Source: Deroplatys truncata (Eukaryota; Arthropoda; Insecta; Mantodea; Mantidae). Taken from it: a DNA stretch of 64,000 nucleotides. The stretch is from positions 42,771,501 to 42,835,500 of the forward strand of contig CM060989.1 in assembly GCA_030765065.1 (NCBI GenBank), written 5' to 3'. This document shows positions 10,246-21,459 of the stretch, in pieces (positions within the stretch are counted from its first letter, which is position 1; each line of letters starts with the position of its first letter). A model generated the notes under the pieces. That model had not been told where the DNA came from, did not search any database, and worked only from the letters and a program-made list of their open reading frames with translations. The position numbers and the translations under genes were made by a program.

Positions 10246-12547
10246 AGTAGAGATATCTATAGAAAAAAGTGCTGCAATTGTAGCACTCAGACAAACAGGT
10301 TTATCACTTCACCAAATTGCAAAACAATACAGCATGTCTATAGCAGGAGTGCAATCCAACCTTCACTGCCAGATGACAACAGGTAGCAATAAGGACATTC
10401 GACGACCAGGACAACCCCGTAAAACAACTAAATGTAATGATAAATTCATCAGAATTACTAGTACGAGCGTCACTAGATATGTATTGAGACATGGAAAATT
10501 GGTCACCCTTGGGGAAAGCATTGTTGCTTTGTCAAAATAGCTGACTCATTGGTATTGCAATGGTAGCAGGCAGACCATTGTTGCGCCATTCATTTTTGCT
10601 CAGTTTATGTTTGAAGTCTGGAAAGTGTGGGCATTTTTTCAAGCGCAATGGAGATTCAGAGAGAGCATTTTCGTGCAATGATTTTGTACGATTTCAAATT
10701 GGCTTAAATAAAACGCAGTCACTTGAGCATTTCAGGGAGGCTTTTGGGGACTATTCTCCATCACTTGCCACTGGTTTGCAGAATTTAAGAGGGGGCAGCA
10801 ATCTCTTAAAGATGAAGAGAAGAGTGGCAGACCAGCAACAATAGTGACTGACAAAAACATCACTACTGTGGAAACAATGATTAGGGAAGATCCAAGACTA
10901 ACCTACAAGGACATTGAGTTGGCATTAGGGATTAGTTTGCCGAGTGTTTCAACCATCTTTCATGAACACTGTGTAAAAAAATTTCAAGATGGGTGCCCCA
11001 TAATTTATCTGAAGCACAGAAGCTCCATAAGGTGGAATTGTGCGAAGAAATGCTGCAAAGATTTAAATGTGGAGAGTCTCGTCATGTTTGAGATATTGTT
11101 ATGGGTGATGAAACATGGATCTATCAGTTTGACCCTGAAAAAAAAAACACTAGTCCTCCATTTGGGTGTTCCCAGATGACCAACCACTTGCCAAGGTCAA
11201 GAGAGCAAGGAGTGCCGGAAAGAAAATGATTGCTTCTTTCTTCTCCAGAAGTGGTCACTTGGCAACAGTTGTGCTAAAAAATCAGAAAACTGTTACTGCA
11301 AAATGGTACACACAGTTGGTCTTCTGAAAGTATTTCAAAGAATCCAAGAAAAGTGTCCAAAGACGACTAAGGGCACATTGCTGCATCATGACAATGGATC
11401 AGCTCACACCGATAATGTCACTATGGAGTTTCTGCAAAGAACTGAGGGAAAACTATTGACTCGTCCAACCTATAGTCCCGATCTGACACCATGTGATTTT
11501 TTCCTGTTCCCTGTGATGAAGAACCGATTTCGAGGTCACTGATTTTCTAGCCCTGAAGCAGCAGTTTCTGCATATGATGAGCAGATATCTACAGTGCCAG
11601 AAACTGAGTGGCATGGTGGATGCTTCCAGAAGTGGTTCCGGAGGATGGAATGCTGCATACAGTGCCAGGGAGAATACTTTGTGAAACTGGGATAAACAAA
11701 ACGTTTCTGTGACTATTCATATTTTGCTGTCTCAATACATATCTAGTGACTCTTGTAAGAGAAACAGGCTCAAAATAGCGCTACAAATCTGCACAGAATT
11801 GCTAGAAATGAAGAGAAACATGTCTGTTGCAACAGTAAAAAGGAGACTGATTGAAGCCAACCTGAAAGGATGTGTGGCAGTAAGGAAACCCCTTCTGAAG
11901 CCCATAAATAAATGGACTTGAATGGGCTAGAAAACATCATAATTGGACACATGAAGAGTGGAAGAAAGTGTTATTCCCAGATGAATCGAAGTTCAAGATT
12001 TTTGGAACCAGAAGGAGAATATTTGTTCACCAATGTGAAGGACAAAGGATGTCCCAGCAGTGTGTTCTACCTACAGTTAAAACACAAAATTCTGTTACGG
12101 TTTTGGGGTTGTTTTGCTGAAGATAGAGTTGGAGACACTGCGAAAATAGAAGGATGTATAAATCAGAAGCGTTACCACCGCATACTTCAGTATCATACAT
12201 TACCATGTGGAATGTGCTTAATAGGGAAAGGGTTCACCTTACAACAGGATAATGACCCAAAACATCGGTCAGTGTTCTGTAAGAAGTACATTGCATCAAA
12301 GGAAAAACAAGTACTGAAAGATATGGTCTGGCCGTCCCAAAGCCCCAATTGTAATCCCATTAAGTGGTCTGGTATGAAGTGGACAGACGTATTAGGGAAG
12401 TTCATATATCTATCAAGGAACACCGTTATGGATGTGTGGAATCGTATAGACTCAAAATACCTAAAAAAACTGATTGACCGCATGCCTCAGCTTTGTGAGG
12501 CAGTTATTAAATCCAAGGGAGGATACTTTGATGAAAGTAAAATATAA
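10246..12547 (+). pseudogene. Tc1-like transposase pseudogene, split by a mariner
   Basis: The N-terminal part (10246-10461) holds the HTH region (LRQTGLSLHQIAKQYSMSIAG) and the RRPGQPRKT linker. After the nested mariner the frame resumes at 11756 with RNRLKIALQI, then MSVATVKRRLIEANLKG. At about 11970 follows the first catalytic region (LFPDESKFKIFG), the second (QQDNDPKH, about 12243) and the third (NPIKWSGMKW, about 12353). In this family the third is NPIE, so the catalytic Glu reads Lys. The tail RMPQLCEAVIKSKGGY runs to the stop near 12547. Several frameshifts are present. The element's terminal repeats could not be fixed. Confidence 0.9.
10464..11755 (+). mobile_element. Mariner-like element inserted in the Tc1-like transposase
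   Basis: 1,292 bp. Ends 10464-10491 and 11728-11755 are inverted repeats (cgagcgtcactagatatgta... against caagagtcactagatatgta...) differing at 2 of 28 positions. TA is duplicated at 10462-10463 and 11756-11757. The inside encodes a decayed transposase: SGRPATI near 10830, TDKNITTVETMIREDPRLTY (10847 on), HHDNGSAHT (about 11385), SPDLTPCDFFLFP (about 11478, third catalytic Asp kept), then a stop after MKNRFRGH and a remnant tail to about 11694. Frameshifts occur at several points. Confidence 0.93.
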
Positions 12548-12657
12548 TTATTCTGTTTTTATTATGTATGTTTAAGTTTATATCATTATATTTTTGGAGA
12601 AATAAAGTTTGTTTTATGTTCATATCTGAAATACCAGATAACAGTCATGGTGTAATC

Positions 12658-12812
12658 AGTGGTCCAGTGTCGTAGAGTTACGTTACCTAAAAGAACCTCA
12701 AGCCTGATAAAGAGGCCTCTGAAAAAAAAAAATTTCTGGCTTTTCATGCCCAGTATAGAAACACTTAGAACCAAAGTAGTTAAAGAGCATCCATAAATAA
12801 ACAAATAAAACC
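12658..12812 (+). repeat. 3' part of a SINE family A copy
   Basis: Carries the shared body (aagaacctcaagcctgataa, gaggcctctga) and the A-rich end (cataaataaacaaataaa). The tRNA-like head is missing. Confidence 0.8.
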
Positions 12813-14590
12813 TTGCTGCAATATTAATGTCTCTTTTGTCCAATTTCTCAATAGTTCTGCACAGTATAATTTCCATTCAAGGGAATCTATGCTTTCAAAA
12901 GTTGGAAAGACATGCCTCATTTCTTGAGCCAGTGTTCTTTGCAAAAGGAAAAAGACCTGATAAAACAGTTCTAAATTGGTGAAGGCATAGCAGATGTACT
13001 AGTTTGGATAAAGTAATTTCTATGGTAACATCAAAGTAAGACAGTAATAAAATATTTTCACTTTGCTTGAACTGTCTCTGCCAAAACTATGAGCAATGTT
13101 GGAACAGTGCTGCTATCATGCCAAACTCTGGATGCTTGAAATACTCTCTTTTCCCAAATCCATTCCTCCCAAGGTAATTAACCTGTAATACCTGTTTCCA
13201 GTTCTTTCACTTTCAGGTATTTTAAAAGAGGTAATCTGAATCAGGACTTGAGGTGTGGCAGGATAGCATTCTGGTTTCTTTTTTAAATTCCTGGAAACCA
13301 TCTCACCACCTTTTGTTTATAGTGGCACAATCCTAAATGAATTATTTTAATTTCCATAAATAATAATCCATTTTCAAGTGTATTTTTTTAAATAATAACT
13401 TGGTTTATTAATGAAATCGTAGATTCGTATTTGCAAACTACAAATATAGCGTAGCTCATAGACTTGTGTTGTCAATGCCATGTACAATTTGAAATATACT
13501 ATATTGTTGAATTATAAATTGCTGCCATCCCTGAGCAGTGGTCGGTTTTATTACAGGTAGGTCAGTGCTTATACAGCTTATATAGTTGGCATGCTTTCCT
13601 GTTGTGTGTATGTAGTGGGAAGCCCAACAAATGCACGTGTCATTATTTGATGTTACCTCCAGTTTGCTGTCACCATTCGAAATGGACAAGTAGCTAATCC
13701 ACAATAAGAAAGTAAAACTAGGTGACAGTGATAAATTAGGTGCATGTGGAAATACGGCTGAAACAAACCCCAGTAATGCAAGTACCTTTACCTTCAACTA
13801 AGTAGAAACCCCTTCTACAGCAGCTACAAAACAGTGACACAACTAAAGCAAAATTATAAGAAGATAGTCCTATTTAGTTCTCTAATTACTGGGCACAGGA
13901 TTAGCTGCTAAATAAAATAAACTTTGAATGGTTCACAGTTGTTAAAGTGCAAGGTTATGGTGTGAAGGTAGCAAGGGTGGATCCATGATTTCTATTGGTG
14001 GGGTGTACCAGGTGGTTTTTCGGTCCTTCCCAGATAATTCTTCAAAATTCTGCTTAGAAAATTTAGGAGATAAAATAAATAGAACAAATTTGGAGGATCA
14101 TATCCTAAAAGGGGTAACATAAAAATACGATATCTGGTACCAGCAATATTTATTATATTTTAAACCGCTAAATGGAAAATATACTAGAATAGTTGTGAAT
14201 TAATATCAATGTACAAGTAAAAAAGTAGTTGATAGTATTTTTACTTACATTTTAAAAAACTAATTGACTTATGCAAAAAAGGAGCACCCATGCAAAGAGT
14301 GAAAAAAACCAACTTCATTTCTGCATACATTTTTACTTAAATGATAAAAGTCTATCTTTCTGTGTTTTTGCCCATCAAATCTATTTATGACACAAAGTTG
14401 GCAGCCTGTATTTTTTATTAATGTTTTTCCTGGTGAGGAGGGGGCACGTGGCTGCCCTCTGGATCTGCCCTTGGAAAGTAGTATCAAAGAATATGTAGTA
14501 TACATTAGTGTGAAATGCAGAACATATTTTAGTATAGTATAATGATGTTTCATATGTGGGAAGACTGTGGGTTAAATTCTGCCTCAGTAT
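12813..14590. other. Intronic DNA with no supported gene
   Basis: Lies in the last large intron of the ankyrin + SAM gene. A - strand open frame at 13456-13797 (113 codons) begins with a signal-peptide-like hydrophobic run, but it has no recognised domain and no flanking support, so it is not called. Confidence 0.5.
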
Positions 14591-14599
14591 AGTGTGCTC

Positions 14600-14900
14600 A
14601 CAGTCGAATCACAAGTTTTGTACTGGCAGAGCAGCCAGATTAGCTTAAAAAAAAAAAAGACCAACTGTTCCTTCTCCATTCCACCTCAAGCACTGATCTG
14701 ACTAAATTTCGCCAGTTATGAGAATTGATGGAAAACCAGGTAAAAACCTGTCAGGGAGGATGGTCCTGGTGGGTTTTGAACCACATATCTCTTATTCACA
14801 AGTCTGTGATTTAACGACCTTGGTATCCGTGTCAGTGATGATGCATAGCTGAAGATCCTTGGTTCAAGGCCCATCTAGGTTGGGGGAGGTCTGATTCAAC
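14600..14900. repeat. Probable degraded SINE-like segment
   Basis: Contains B-box-like pieces on both strands (gggttttgaaccacatat near 14772 and ggttcaaggccc near 14859) and text typical of tRNA-derived arthropod SINEs (gaaaaccaggtaaaaacctg). Ends are unclear. Confidence 0.45.
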
Positions 14901-14925
14901 TTTCCAACTTACTGTCCATACGTGG

Positions 14926-15240
14926 CTAGTTTGAAACAACAACTATCAGATGTGCCTTAAGTTTTTCTTTACATGGGGCCACATAATGAATGTATTGTCT
15001 AAATAACGAGACTAAGTTTGGTTTTGTCATTTGGGTTGTTTCCTTGAAAATATTCACCATGATGGGAGACAAAGGGGAAGCTAAGGCAGCACCTTCTATT
15101 TGTTTGTAAAACACATTACCAAAGAAGAATATCAGTTTAGAAAAGTAGTAATCTATGAGCTCGGCTACATCTGTTGGAAGAAATATTTTCTATTTTCTGC
15201 TGTTCCCTTATCAAACTTACAGCTTCTTCCGTATACAGTG
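14926..15240 (-). pseudogene. Penelope-like reverse transcriptase fragment
   Basis: The - strand frame 14926-15114 reads FYKQIEGAALASPLSPIMVNIF, close to the QIxGxxMGSPLSPxxANxF motif of Penelope-like elements. A degenerate stretch follows where the YVDDTF motif should be (LFRQYIHYVAPC...EKL). Weak matches continue upstream to about 15240. The coding is broken and no ends were found. Confidence 0.6.
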
Positions 15241-16143
15241 TTAAATAAAGAAATCAATAAAGCTAACTGCTAGTCTTTGTATCAGTGGATCAGAGCACAG
15301 AACTTCCATAAGGTGTTTGTAGTTCTTGACATGTGATTTAGGAAGATGAAATGAATTTCTCAGATACACATTATTTTGCTAAAGCTGAACCTATTCTGGA
15401 GATAGTGGAAAGTACAGAAGAGTCTTATCTGTATATCTTTGAAAGGTTGTATACATGGTAATTCGCTTAATACCTCAACCTCAAATATCTCTGAAACAAA
15501 AATATGAATTGAAAAACAACTTTAACAGCCAGGAAGGTAGATGAGGGGCTCAATAAATTAGATGATATAACCCATTCAAAAATGTAAGCAAATACGATTT
15601 TCAACATAAATTTGCGATTATTTAAAATGGAAAACCCTTATTACTTTTTACGTAATTGATAACATGGAAAATAACATTAAGAATGGCATGTTGCATCCAA
15701 TAGGTCTTGAGAAATTGTAACATGAAGCTGATGCTTTGGATAAAACGAAAGGTAACCGTTATTTTCCTATTTTTATGAAAGAGAGCTCTGTATTATTTTC
15801 AACACAATTGCTAACAGCTGTAACAGCATTAAGCTTTTAATCATACAATAAATCAGTTGCATTGCAATTAACGGCAATGTGAAGTTTGCCTTGAAACTCG
15901 ACACAAATTAACCTCAGGATGTGCATCTCTCTGAAAGAGCAAGCTGTCTTTATGTATTCAAGTTGGGTTTGAGAGTACCTATCATTTTGAATCCTGTCTT
16001 TGAAAGCATTGTAGTCATATATGGCAACCAAACAAGAAAGATTTCTTTTCTCCCACTCCATTTATAGTATTGAAATGGCACGAGTTTTGTGATTGTGTTA
16101 CTTAACACAAAACTTACATAATGTTTAAACATTTATTTTTCAG

Positions 16144-16252
16144 GCGAATTGGTCCTCGGAAAAGAATGATTGCAGCCATTTTGCAGTGGCATAGCCAGCA
16201 CCAATCGGCGCATATTTCAATATGTGAGACTTGTCGTGTTACTTATTCATGA
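16144..16252 (+). CDS. SAM C-terminal exon of the ankyrin + SAM gene, possible last exon
   Basis: The acceptor TTTTTCAG precedes 16144. The exon starts with 1 base that completes a Trp codon with the 2 bases ending 9176-9314. It encodes RIGPRKRMIAAILQWHS, which is the last helix of the SAM domain and matches the GPKRKM-AI-WHS pattern remembered for ANKS3. The frame then runs to a TGA at 16250-16252. Inside it, after 16223, is a GTGAGA donor. Using it would join in phase to 17522-17588 and replace the last nine codons, so 16252 may instead be a retained-intron end. A possible poly(A) signal for the short form (aataaa) is near 16396. Confidence 0.82.
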
Positions 16253-16970
16253 AGGAAAATTCTCACTTGCACCATAAGTAGTACATTTGTTAATGTGATT
16301 TTAACTCATTTTAATGTTGTAGTACACAAGTTTCTAATGCTCAGAATTTGTATATTACAATTCAATGAATATGACCAATTTAAATTTTCATAGCCAATAA
16401 ATGTTTATAGATTACTATGAATATGTTTTTAACTAGTAGACGCTACAACTGAGCATTCATCGTATTTTGAGAAATGTATTTTAACAAAGTTAAGCTATAT
16501 TTTACACAATTTTTAAACATTTGTATCTTAGAAAATGAAGTGTTTTTTTGCTAATGTTTTTATAAAATGATTAGCCAGCTGCCAATGGCATGCATGTAAA
16601 TAACTAGACTAGGTACTGTGATTAAACATATATACAGACAGGAGACTTTAATAATGTAGAATGAATTGTTCCTTTGAATATACCAAAAAATACATGCATA
16701 TATTTTTTTAATAGTTGCCATTCAGTTTGCAATTTGTATAACATTTTTCAACTTTGTTTGGTTTCAATGTTGCTTATGCTTCATTAGAGTATGTAAATTT
16801 ATAAATGGCAAATTAACATTTTAAATAAAAAATAATTCATATCCTGTTGTCTTTTTTGTTCCAATTTTATTCTTCTTTTCCTTCAATACTACCTTTGTGT
16901 TACTGATTCTTATTATTAGTTGTTGTTCAGAGCATTATGGGTGTAGATGCATTTCTTTAAGTAGCTAACA

Positions 16971-17118
16971 GGTATACAAAGGAGGAGAAAGAGAATCTTG
17001 TTTTTATAATGATTATGGCTCTTTATATAACCAGTATGGAAAGGAGAGCTTTATGGATGATCTAGATAAGGCTGCACTTTGTCCACAATACCAGATGAGT
17101 GCAGTAAACATCTTTAGG
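16971..17118 (+). CDS. Candidate alternative exon, uncertain
   Basis: The frame from 16971 after a CTAACAG acceptor to AG|GTACAT encodes about 49 residues of protein-like composition (YNDYGSLYNQYGKESFMDDL, then ALCPQYQMSAVNIF). Start phase 0 does not fit the donor at 16223, but end phase 2 does fit the exon at 18052. No domain is recognised. It could be an alternative exon of the same gene or chance. Confidence 0.25.
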
Positions 17119-17521
17119 TACATGTTACATAAACAAATATTTTTGTAAAAGCTCCCTAAATGCATGTTATTTAAGTAGTCTTAAAAAATGTTAATCTCCT
17201 TGAAAGGCCAGGTTTGTGTTTATTAGTTACTACACATAATCTGAGAATTGTTTATTCCCAATTGTGTAACTGAAAGAAGTATTTCACAATAGGCTAGAGA
17301 AAGAGAGTTAGAATTGGTGTCATTCAAATCTTGCAAGCAAAGTGAAAAGGAGTAAAGCAAGCAGCATGTAGATGTATTTTTAACTTACATGTATGAGAAG
17401 TGAAAAAGCTGAAATTGTCTGTGGTTAAAATACTCAATGTTAAAGGCAACCCTAGCTGGAATAAACATGTAATTAACATATGCAGCAAACAGAGGTTGTA
17501 ATGGTGTTTTTTCATTTTCAG

Positions 17522-17588
17522 GTGAATTTCAAATAACAAGGAGATTTGATATTGAAACACTCACTTCTGTGGAACCTACTGCATTAAG
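17522..17588 (+). CDS. Candidate downstream exon of the ankyrin + SAM gene
   Basis: A CATTTTCAG acceptor and an AAG|GTTAAG donor flank 67 bp. With two leading bases, the frame GEFQITRRF...LTSVEPTALR is open. Phases fit both the T left by a donor after 16223 and the single base starting 18052. No domain is recognised. Confidence 0.5.
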
Positions 17589-18051
17589 GTTAAGAAAAGC
17601 TTGTTTGTAAATGTCCAGGCATTTACCTTCCACAATAACAAAATAATCAAAACAATACTCTCTTGCATTCTGCTGTTTCCTTGGATGTCTTTGCTTCACC
17701 TCTTTAGCACCCTCGGCCTTTGTAAATGTATATCTTGAGTATTTTTATCTTCTATGTTGAGAAAACCTGATAATTTACAGGTGGTGTACGTCATTAATAT
17801 GATGGAAGCATTCCATTTGACACCTAAAAGTGTTGAATCACATTAGCATGTCACAGCACTTGCTGAAAAATATAAAAGTAATTGAGTATTAATTTGCTAC
17901 TACAATGGTTATACAGTCGTCTTTGTTCATTTATTTGCAATCTGCTCCAAAGCTTGAGGTATAAGACTGACCTGATAGTTCATTAAGCTGTAAACTCTTG
18001 CATATTTTATTTTTTTTCTTTTACACTGCTCATTGTTTCTCTTTCTTTTAG

Positions 18052-18124
18052 GAGACATATTTACTTAACTACAACAGGCCTCCAACTAAACAGCTGTACT
18101 CTCAACAATGATGGCACAGGGTAA
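18052..18124 (+). CDS. Candidate terminal exon of the ankyrin + SAM gene
   Basis: It follows a long pyrimidine tract and a TTTTAG acceptor. The frame set by 17522-17588 reads RHIYLTTTGLQLNSCTLNND and stops at TAA 18122-18124. A plausible poly(A) signal lies 470 bp downstream. A GTAATA inside the stop region could also act as a donor, so the true C-terminus may lie further on. Confidence 0.45.
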
Positions 18125-18594
18125 TATAGCACCTATTGTCAAAGTGTACTCTTGGTACAACATGAGCGCTCCACATACAGTTCATACCAACCTTACTGAA
18201 GAGAAATGAATTAATCACTGACAATTCCTTTCTTCTCCTAACGAAGATACAGGAAGTGGATTTAATCCACTAAGGAGTCATTGGACATAATTCCTTTCAA
18301 CACAGCGCAATGTATTTACACTGAATTATAACGGATACACAAAAAATGACTTAGTTTGTTTCTCCACTAACCAATTCATTTATACGTGTATCTTTTAAAT
18401 TTTACAAGATTCGGGTCTCTTCCTATATCTAAATTGATTCTATACATACATATATAGTTGGAAGATCAAGTATTGTTGTAATTGGCATTATTCTGTATCA
18501 GATGCATTAGATTTTTCACACAGTTTGTGTACTACCTTCAGAGTTAGTTCAGAGCAGTAACTTTTCTTTCAGAGACTTAAGGTTCAAAGGAGTA

Positions 18595-18600
18595 AATAAA
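18595..18600 (+). terminator. Possible poly(A) signal of the ankyrin + SAM gene
   Basis: AATAAA about 470 bp after the stop at 18124, in a stretch that otherwise lacks coding. Confidence 0.4.
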
Positions 18601-18626
18601 CAGAATCACTACATGCCATTCACATT

Positions 18627-18632
18627 TATTAA
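18627..18632 (-). terminator. Possible poly(A) signal of a convergent - strand gene
   Basis: The + strand reads TTTATT in acatttattaatccc, which is AATAAA on the - strand. It lies about 235 bp after the - strand stop at 18865-18867, with GT-rich sequence downstream. Confidence 0.35.
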
Positions 18633-18864
18633 TCCCATACATTTTACATGTTGCACTACATAAAACAAAAAGGAGTTCTGAGAGATTACAAGCATATTTA
18701 GGCTAATTTCCAACAAGAATGCTGTTACTGAAACCATATTTTACATAATCACACAATACAATTTGATTACACACTGTTCTTAAGCTAAGCATCTAACAAG
18801 CAGCAAAACAATATCGCAAAGTATCCATAATGTAATACCATTTGGGTTTATGACATTTAAGTTG

Positions 18865-18933
18865 CTATGCAGTAATGAAACCAGCCACAACCAGTATTAC
18901 GATGGCAAGTATGGCCTGGCTGGCCTTGTCTAT
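18865..18933 (-). CDS. Candidate terminal exon encoding a tail-anchor
   Basis: On the - strand the frame IDKASQAILAIVILVVAGFI... ends at a TAG (18865-18867) two residues after the Ile-Thr-Ala end. It is a classic C-terminal membrane anchor with a ~16-residue hydrophobic run. Base composition is clearly richer in G+C than its surroundings. An AG acceptor lies just upstream (18935-18934), but its pyrimidine tract is poor. No upstream exons were identified. The + strand across the same bases is also open, so the strand call rests on the hydrophobic tail and the 3'-UTR-like sequence below it. Confidence 0.3.
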   Translation of the reverse strand: MDKASQAILAIVILVVAGFITA

Positions 18934-18939
18934 CTTTCA

Positions 18940-19765
18940 CATTAGAACTATGGGAATCGAAAATAATTTGGGTAAAGATATGTGAACATAATAACAAGAT
19001 ATTGATGAATAAATGTTGGAGGTAAAATTTAGCAGGATAGAAGATGGTATGAGAAAATTCCAGCTCATATTTGTTGGAGTTTCAGAAAGATGGTGTGAGA
19101 CTTCTGCAGCTTATAAAAGTGACGAAAGACGATATCTGAAACAACCTTAAGTTGCTGCAAAATAAAAAAGGCCTTTTGTATTAGCGAAAGAATTGGAGAA
19201 CAGCCAGTACTAGAGAAATTTACCATAAGGAAAGGTGATAAAAGAGAACCAGAAAACTGAAAGAAACTAATATATATCAACAGAAATTTTAACATTTAAT
19301 GAGAAAGTGAAAAGTAGTTGTAAAGATGATGGGAGCCCATAGAAATCAATGGAAGGCATATACAGCATTTAAACTCTGGTTGAATGCAACTGTACATAAA
19401 GACAAATCAAATGGAAAAGGAATATAAGACATCTGACCAACAAACAATGCACAAACTACAGATTGACGACATTGACCGGTATGGTTTAACTTTTTAAATA
19501 ACATCCTATATGTGGACACAGTTATTTACCTATCTAACAAGATTTTGGTAGGGTAGATAAAATGCTCGGGGAAAAAAGAAACAGTCCTCCTGCCAGTAGA
19601 TTATAATTTCACTTTCCAAAAAGTAGACTGGACGAATGTGCTGGGTACTGATTGGTCTTTTTAATTGAAAAGACACAGTGAAGTCCCATGTATATATCTT
19701 CTTAGAGCTGACAACACATGTTTCATTATGAATTTCTTCTCTTTAAAAATGATGGGGTATGAGGT
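18940..19765. other. Unassigned DNA
   Basis: Nothing firm. On the - strand a good acceptor (TTTTTTATTTTGCAG) near 19158 is followed by an open frame (QLKVVSDIVFRHFYKLQKSH), but I see no donor after it. Confidence 0.4.
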
Positions 19766-19769
19766 ATTT

Positions 19770-20240
19770 ACCAGAGGGGAATACCCCGTCACTTGTGTCC
19801 AACTACATCCCTGCCCAGGAGGCAGGGATGAGGTGAAGGAACCGCAGGACCATACGCAGACAGCTCCACAGATGCATGGAAATCCTTAATATTTCCGGTT
19901 GAAACACCCGCAGCACCAGGAAAGGCAAAGAATCCTGTGAGAGGGTGACGAAGCAACCCTAGCAAGCAGACCAATGCACCCTGGCATTTTACAGGGATAA
20001 ATCCTTTACAAAGCACAGCAACCATGCTATCTGCCCTACACTAACTGCACTATGGAACACAAAGACACTTCCTGAAAGATCAAATGAGGGAAAGGAGAAA
20101 TCGCGGTAGAGTACACCACACCAGCATTCACTTCAGCAACCAGAGGAAAACCATGAAAAACGCCATGAGTGGGCAGTCACTGGGAATTGAACCCGAGACC
20201 TCCTGAATCAGGTCACAGATGCCGCCTGAGCTAACCCACT
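19770..20240 (-). repeat. tRNA-derived SINE, family B
   Basis: Read on the - strand, the head (about 20240 down to 20165) is tRNA-like: A box ttagctcaggcgg and B box gggttcaattccc. A ~390-bp body follows. The open frame at 19789-20025 is part of the body, not a gene. Confidence 0.7.
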
Positions 20241-20384
20241 TGGTAATGATGGATATAATGCACAATGTTTGTACTATATATATACCTGCAACTATAGACT
20301 AAAGGAGAGATGTGCCTCAATATATATTGCAGAAATTTGTCAAAAAATTACAAGAATTGTAGATTTTAGTTTAGTTATTTGATT

Positions 20385-20790
20385 TGTGACAGGACAGTTT
20401 ATGAGAGTGTATTCCATATCTTCTTCACAATTGTTGCACCAACTATAAATATTAGTCGATGAGATTGAAACAAAGTAGGTATGACTGGGTGACAATATGA
20501 CCTGTTAGTTATTAAAAATGTTTGAATATGTCTAGGTATCTTGCTGAACATCTGTAAATCATTAGGTTTCTTTTGGATATTATGAAGTGTTTTACTTTTA
20601 TCAGAGGAGCGCCATAATTTGTTGAATGAGTCTTAATTGCAGAATATGCCCTAAATAAAGATGATGTTTGTAAACACCTGGGTTGCGGAGTTGCTGCCTG
20701 TATTACAATATCAAAAATTTCATTTCTAGTGATGCCACAATGACCTGGTATCCATTGGAATATTATTTCTTTTTTGAAGGATCATTACAT
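20385..20790 (-). pseudogene. Non-LTR retrotransposon RNase H / C-terminal fragment
   Basis: The - strand reads IIFQWIPGHCGITRNEIFDI, the conserved end of the RNase H domain of Jockey/I-type elements (WxPGHxGxxGNExAD). Further on it has a LTGHIVTQSYLL-like tail region. Stops are frequent. Confidence 0.75.
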
Positions 20791-21459
20791 TATCAATTGT
20801 TGTATGGAAGCAGTTATGTAAGAGTATCAATTTGGAACATATTCAATGTGACTACCATAAAGTCCCTACTGAAAAGAGGGAAAAAGTTGTCATTGGGAAA
20901 CAAACTGAAAACAAAAAATGAGCAAAAACTCCTCTTCAACCTAGGTGTAGGACCAGATTACTATACTTCTCTGTGAAAAAAGATTCTGTTTTGAAGGTGC
21001 TGATAAAAGCTTGGAATCAGATTAATATATTGATGCCTTTTTTCACTTGCTTTGAGATGTGATACTATATAAACTACTTAGATAAATCAGTAAAGACGCT
21101 TGAACTTTTTATTTCTGCGGTATGAATGAATTTACTTATGTAAAATGTCGATTACAAAAATATAGAGTTTATAAGCCAACTGTTCCAAGTCCTTGGTATT
21201 TAATCCTATAAAACTAACACCCTTATTATTGTGTATAAAGGATCCTACTTCACTATACATAAACATTTTAAGTATGACGTTTATGTTGAGCTTTTTCTAT
21301 TTAACATCATCTTCCCATTCCTTCCTTCTTCATTATCTCTTTCATTAAATTCTTTGCCTAAATCACTTTCCTCTACTACTTCTCTTTTACCATCCCTACA
21401 TAGCCGCCAAATTGTTAATCCAAAATTTCTGTTTGTAGGTTGTCGCACTTCTTCATACT

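Noticed and set aside
13456-13797. 113-codon - strand frame with a hydrophobic start
   Set aside because: No domain, no homology recognised and no splice or promoter support; could be chance in an intron.
19789-20025. 78-codon - strand frame
   Set aside because: Lies in the body of a tRNA-derived SINE.
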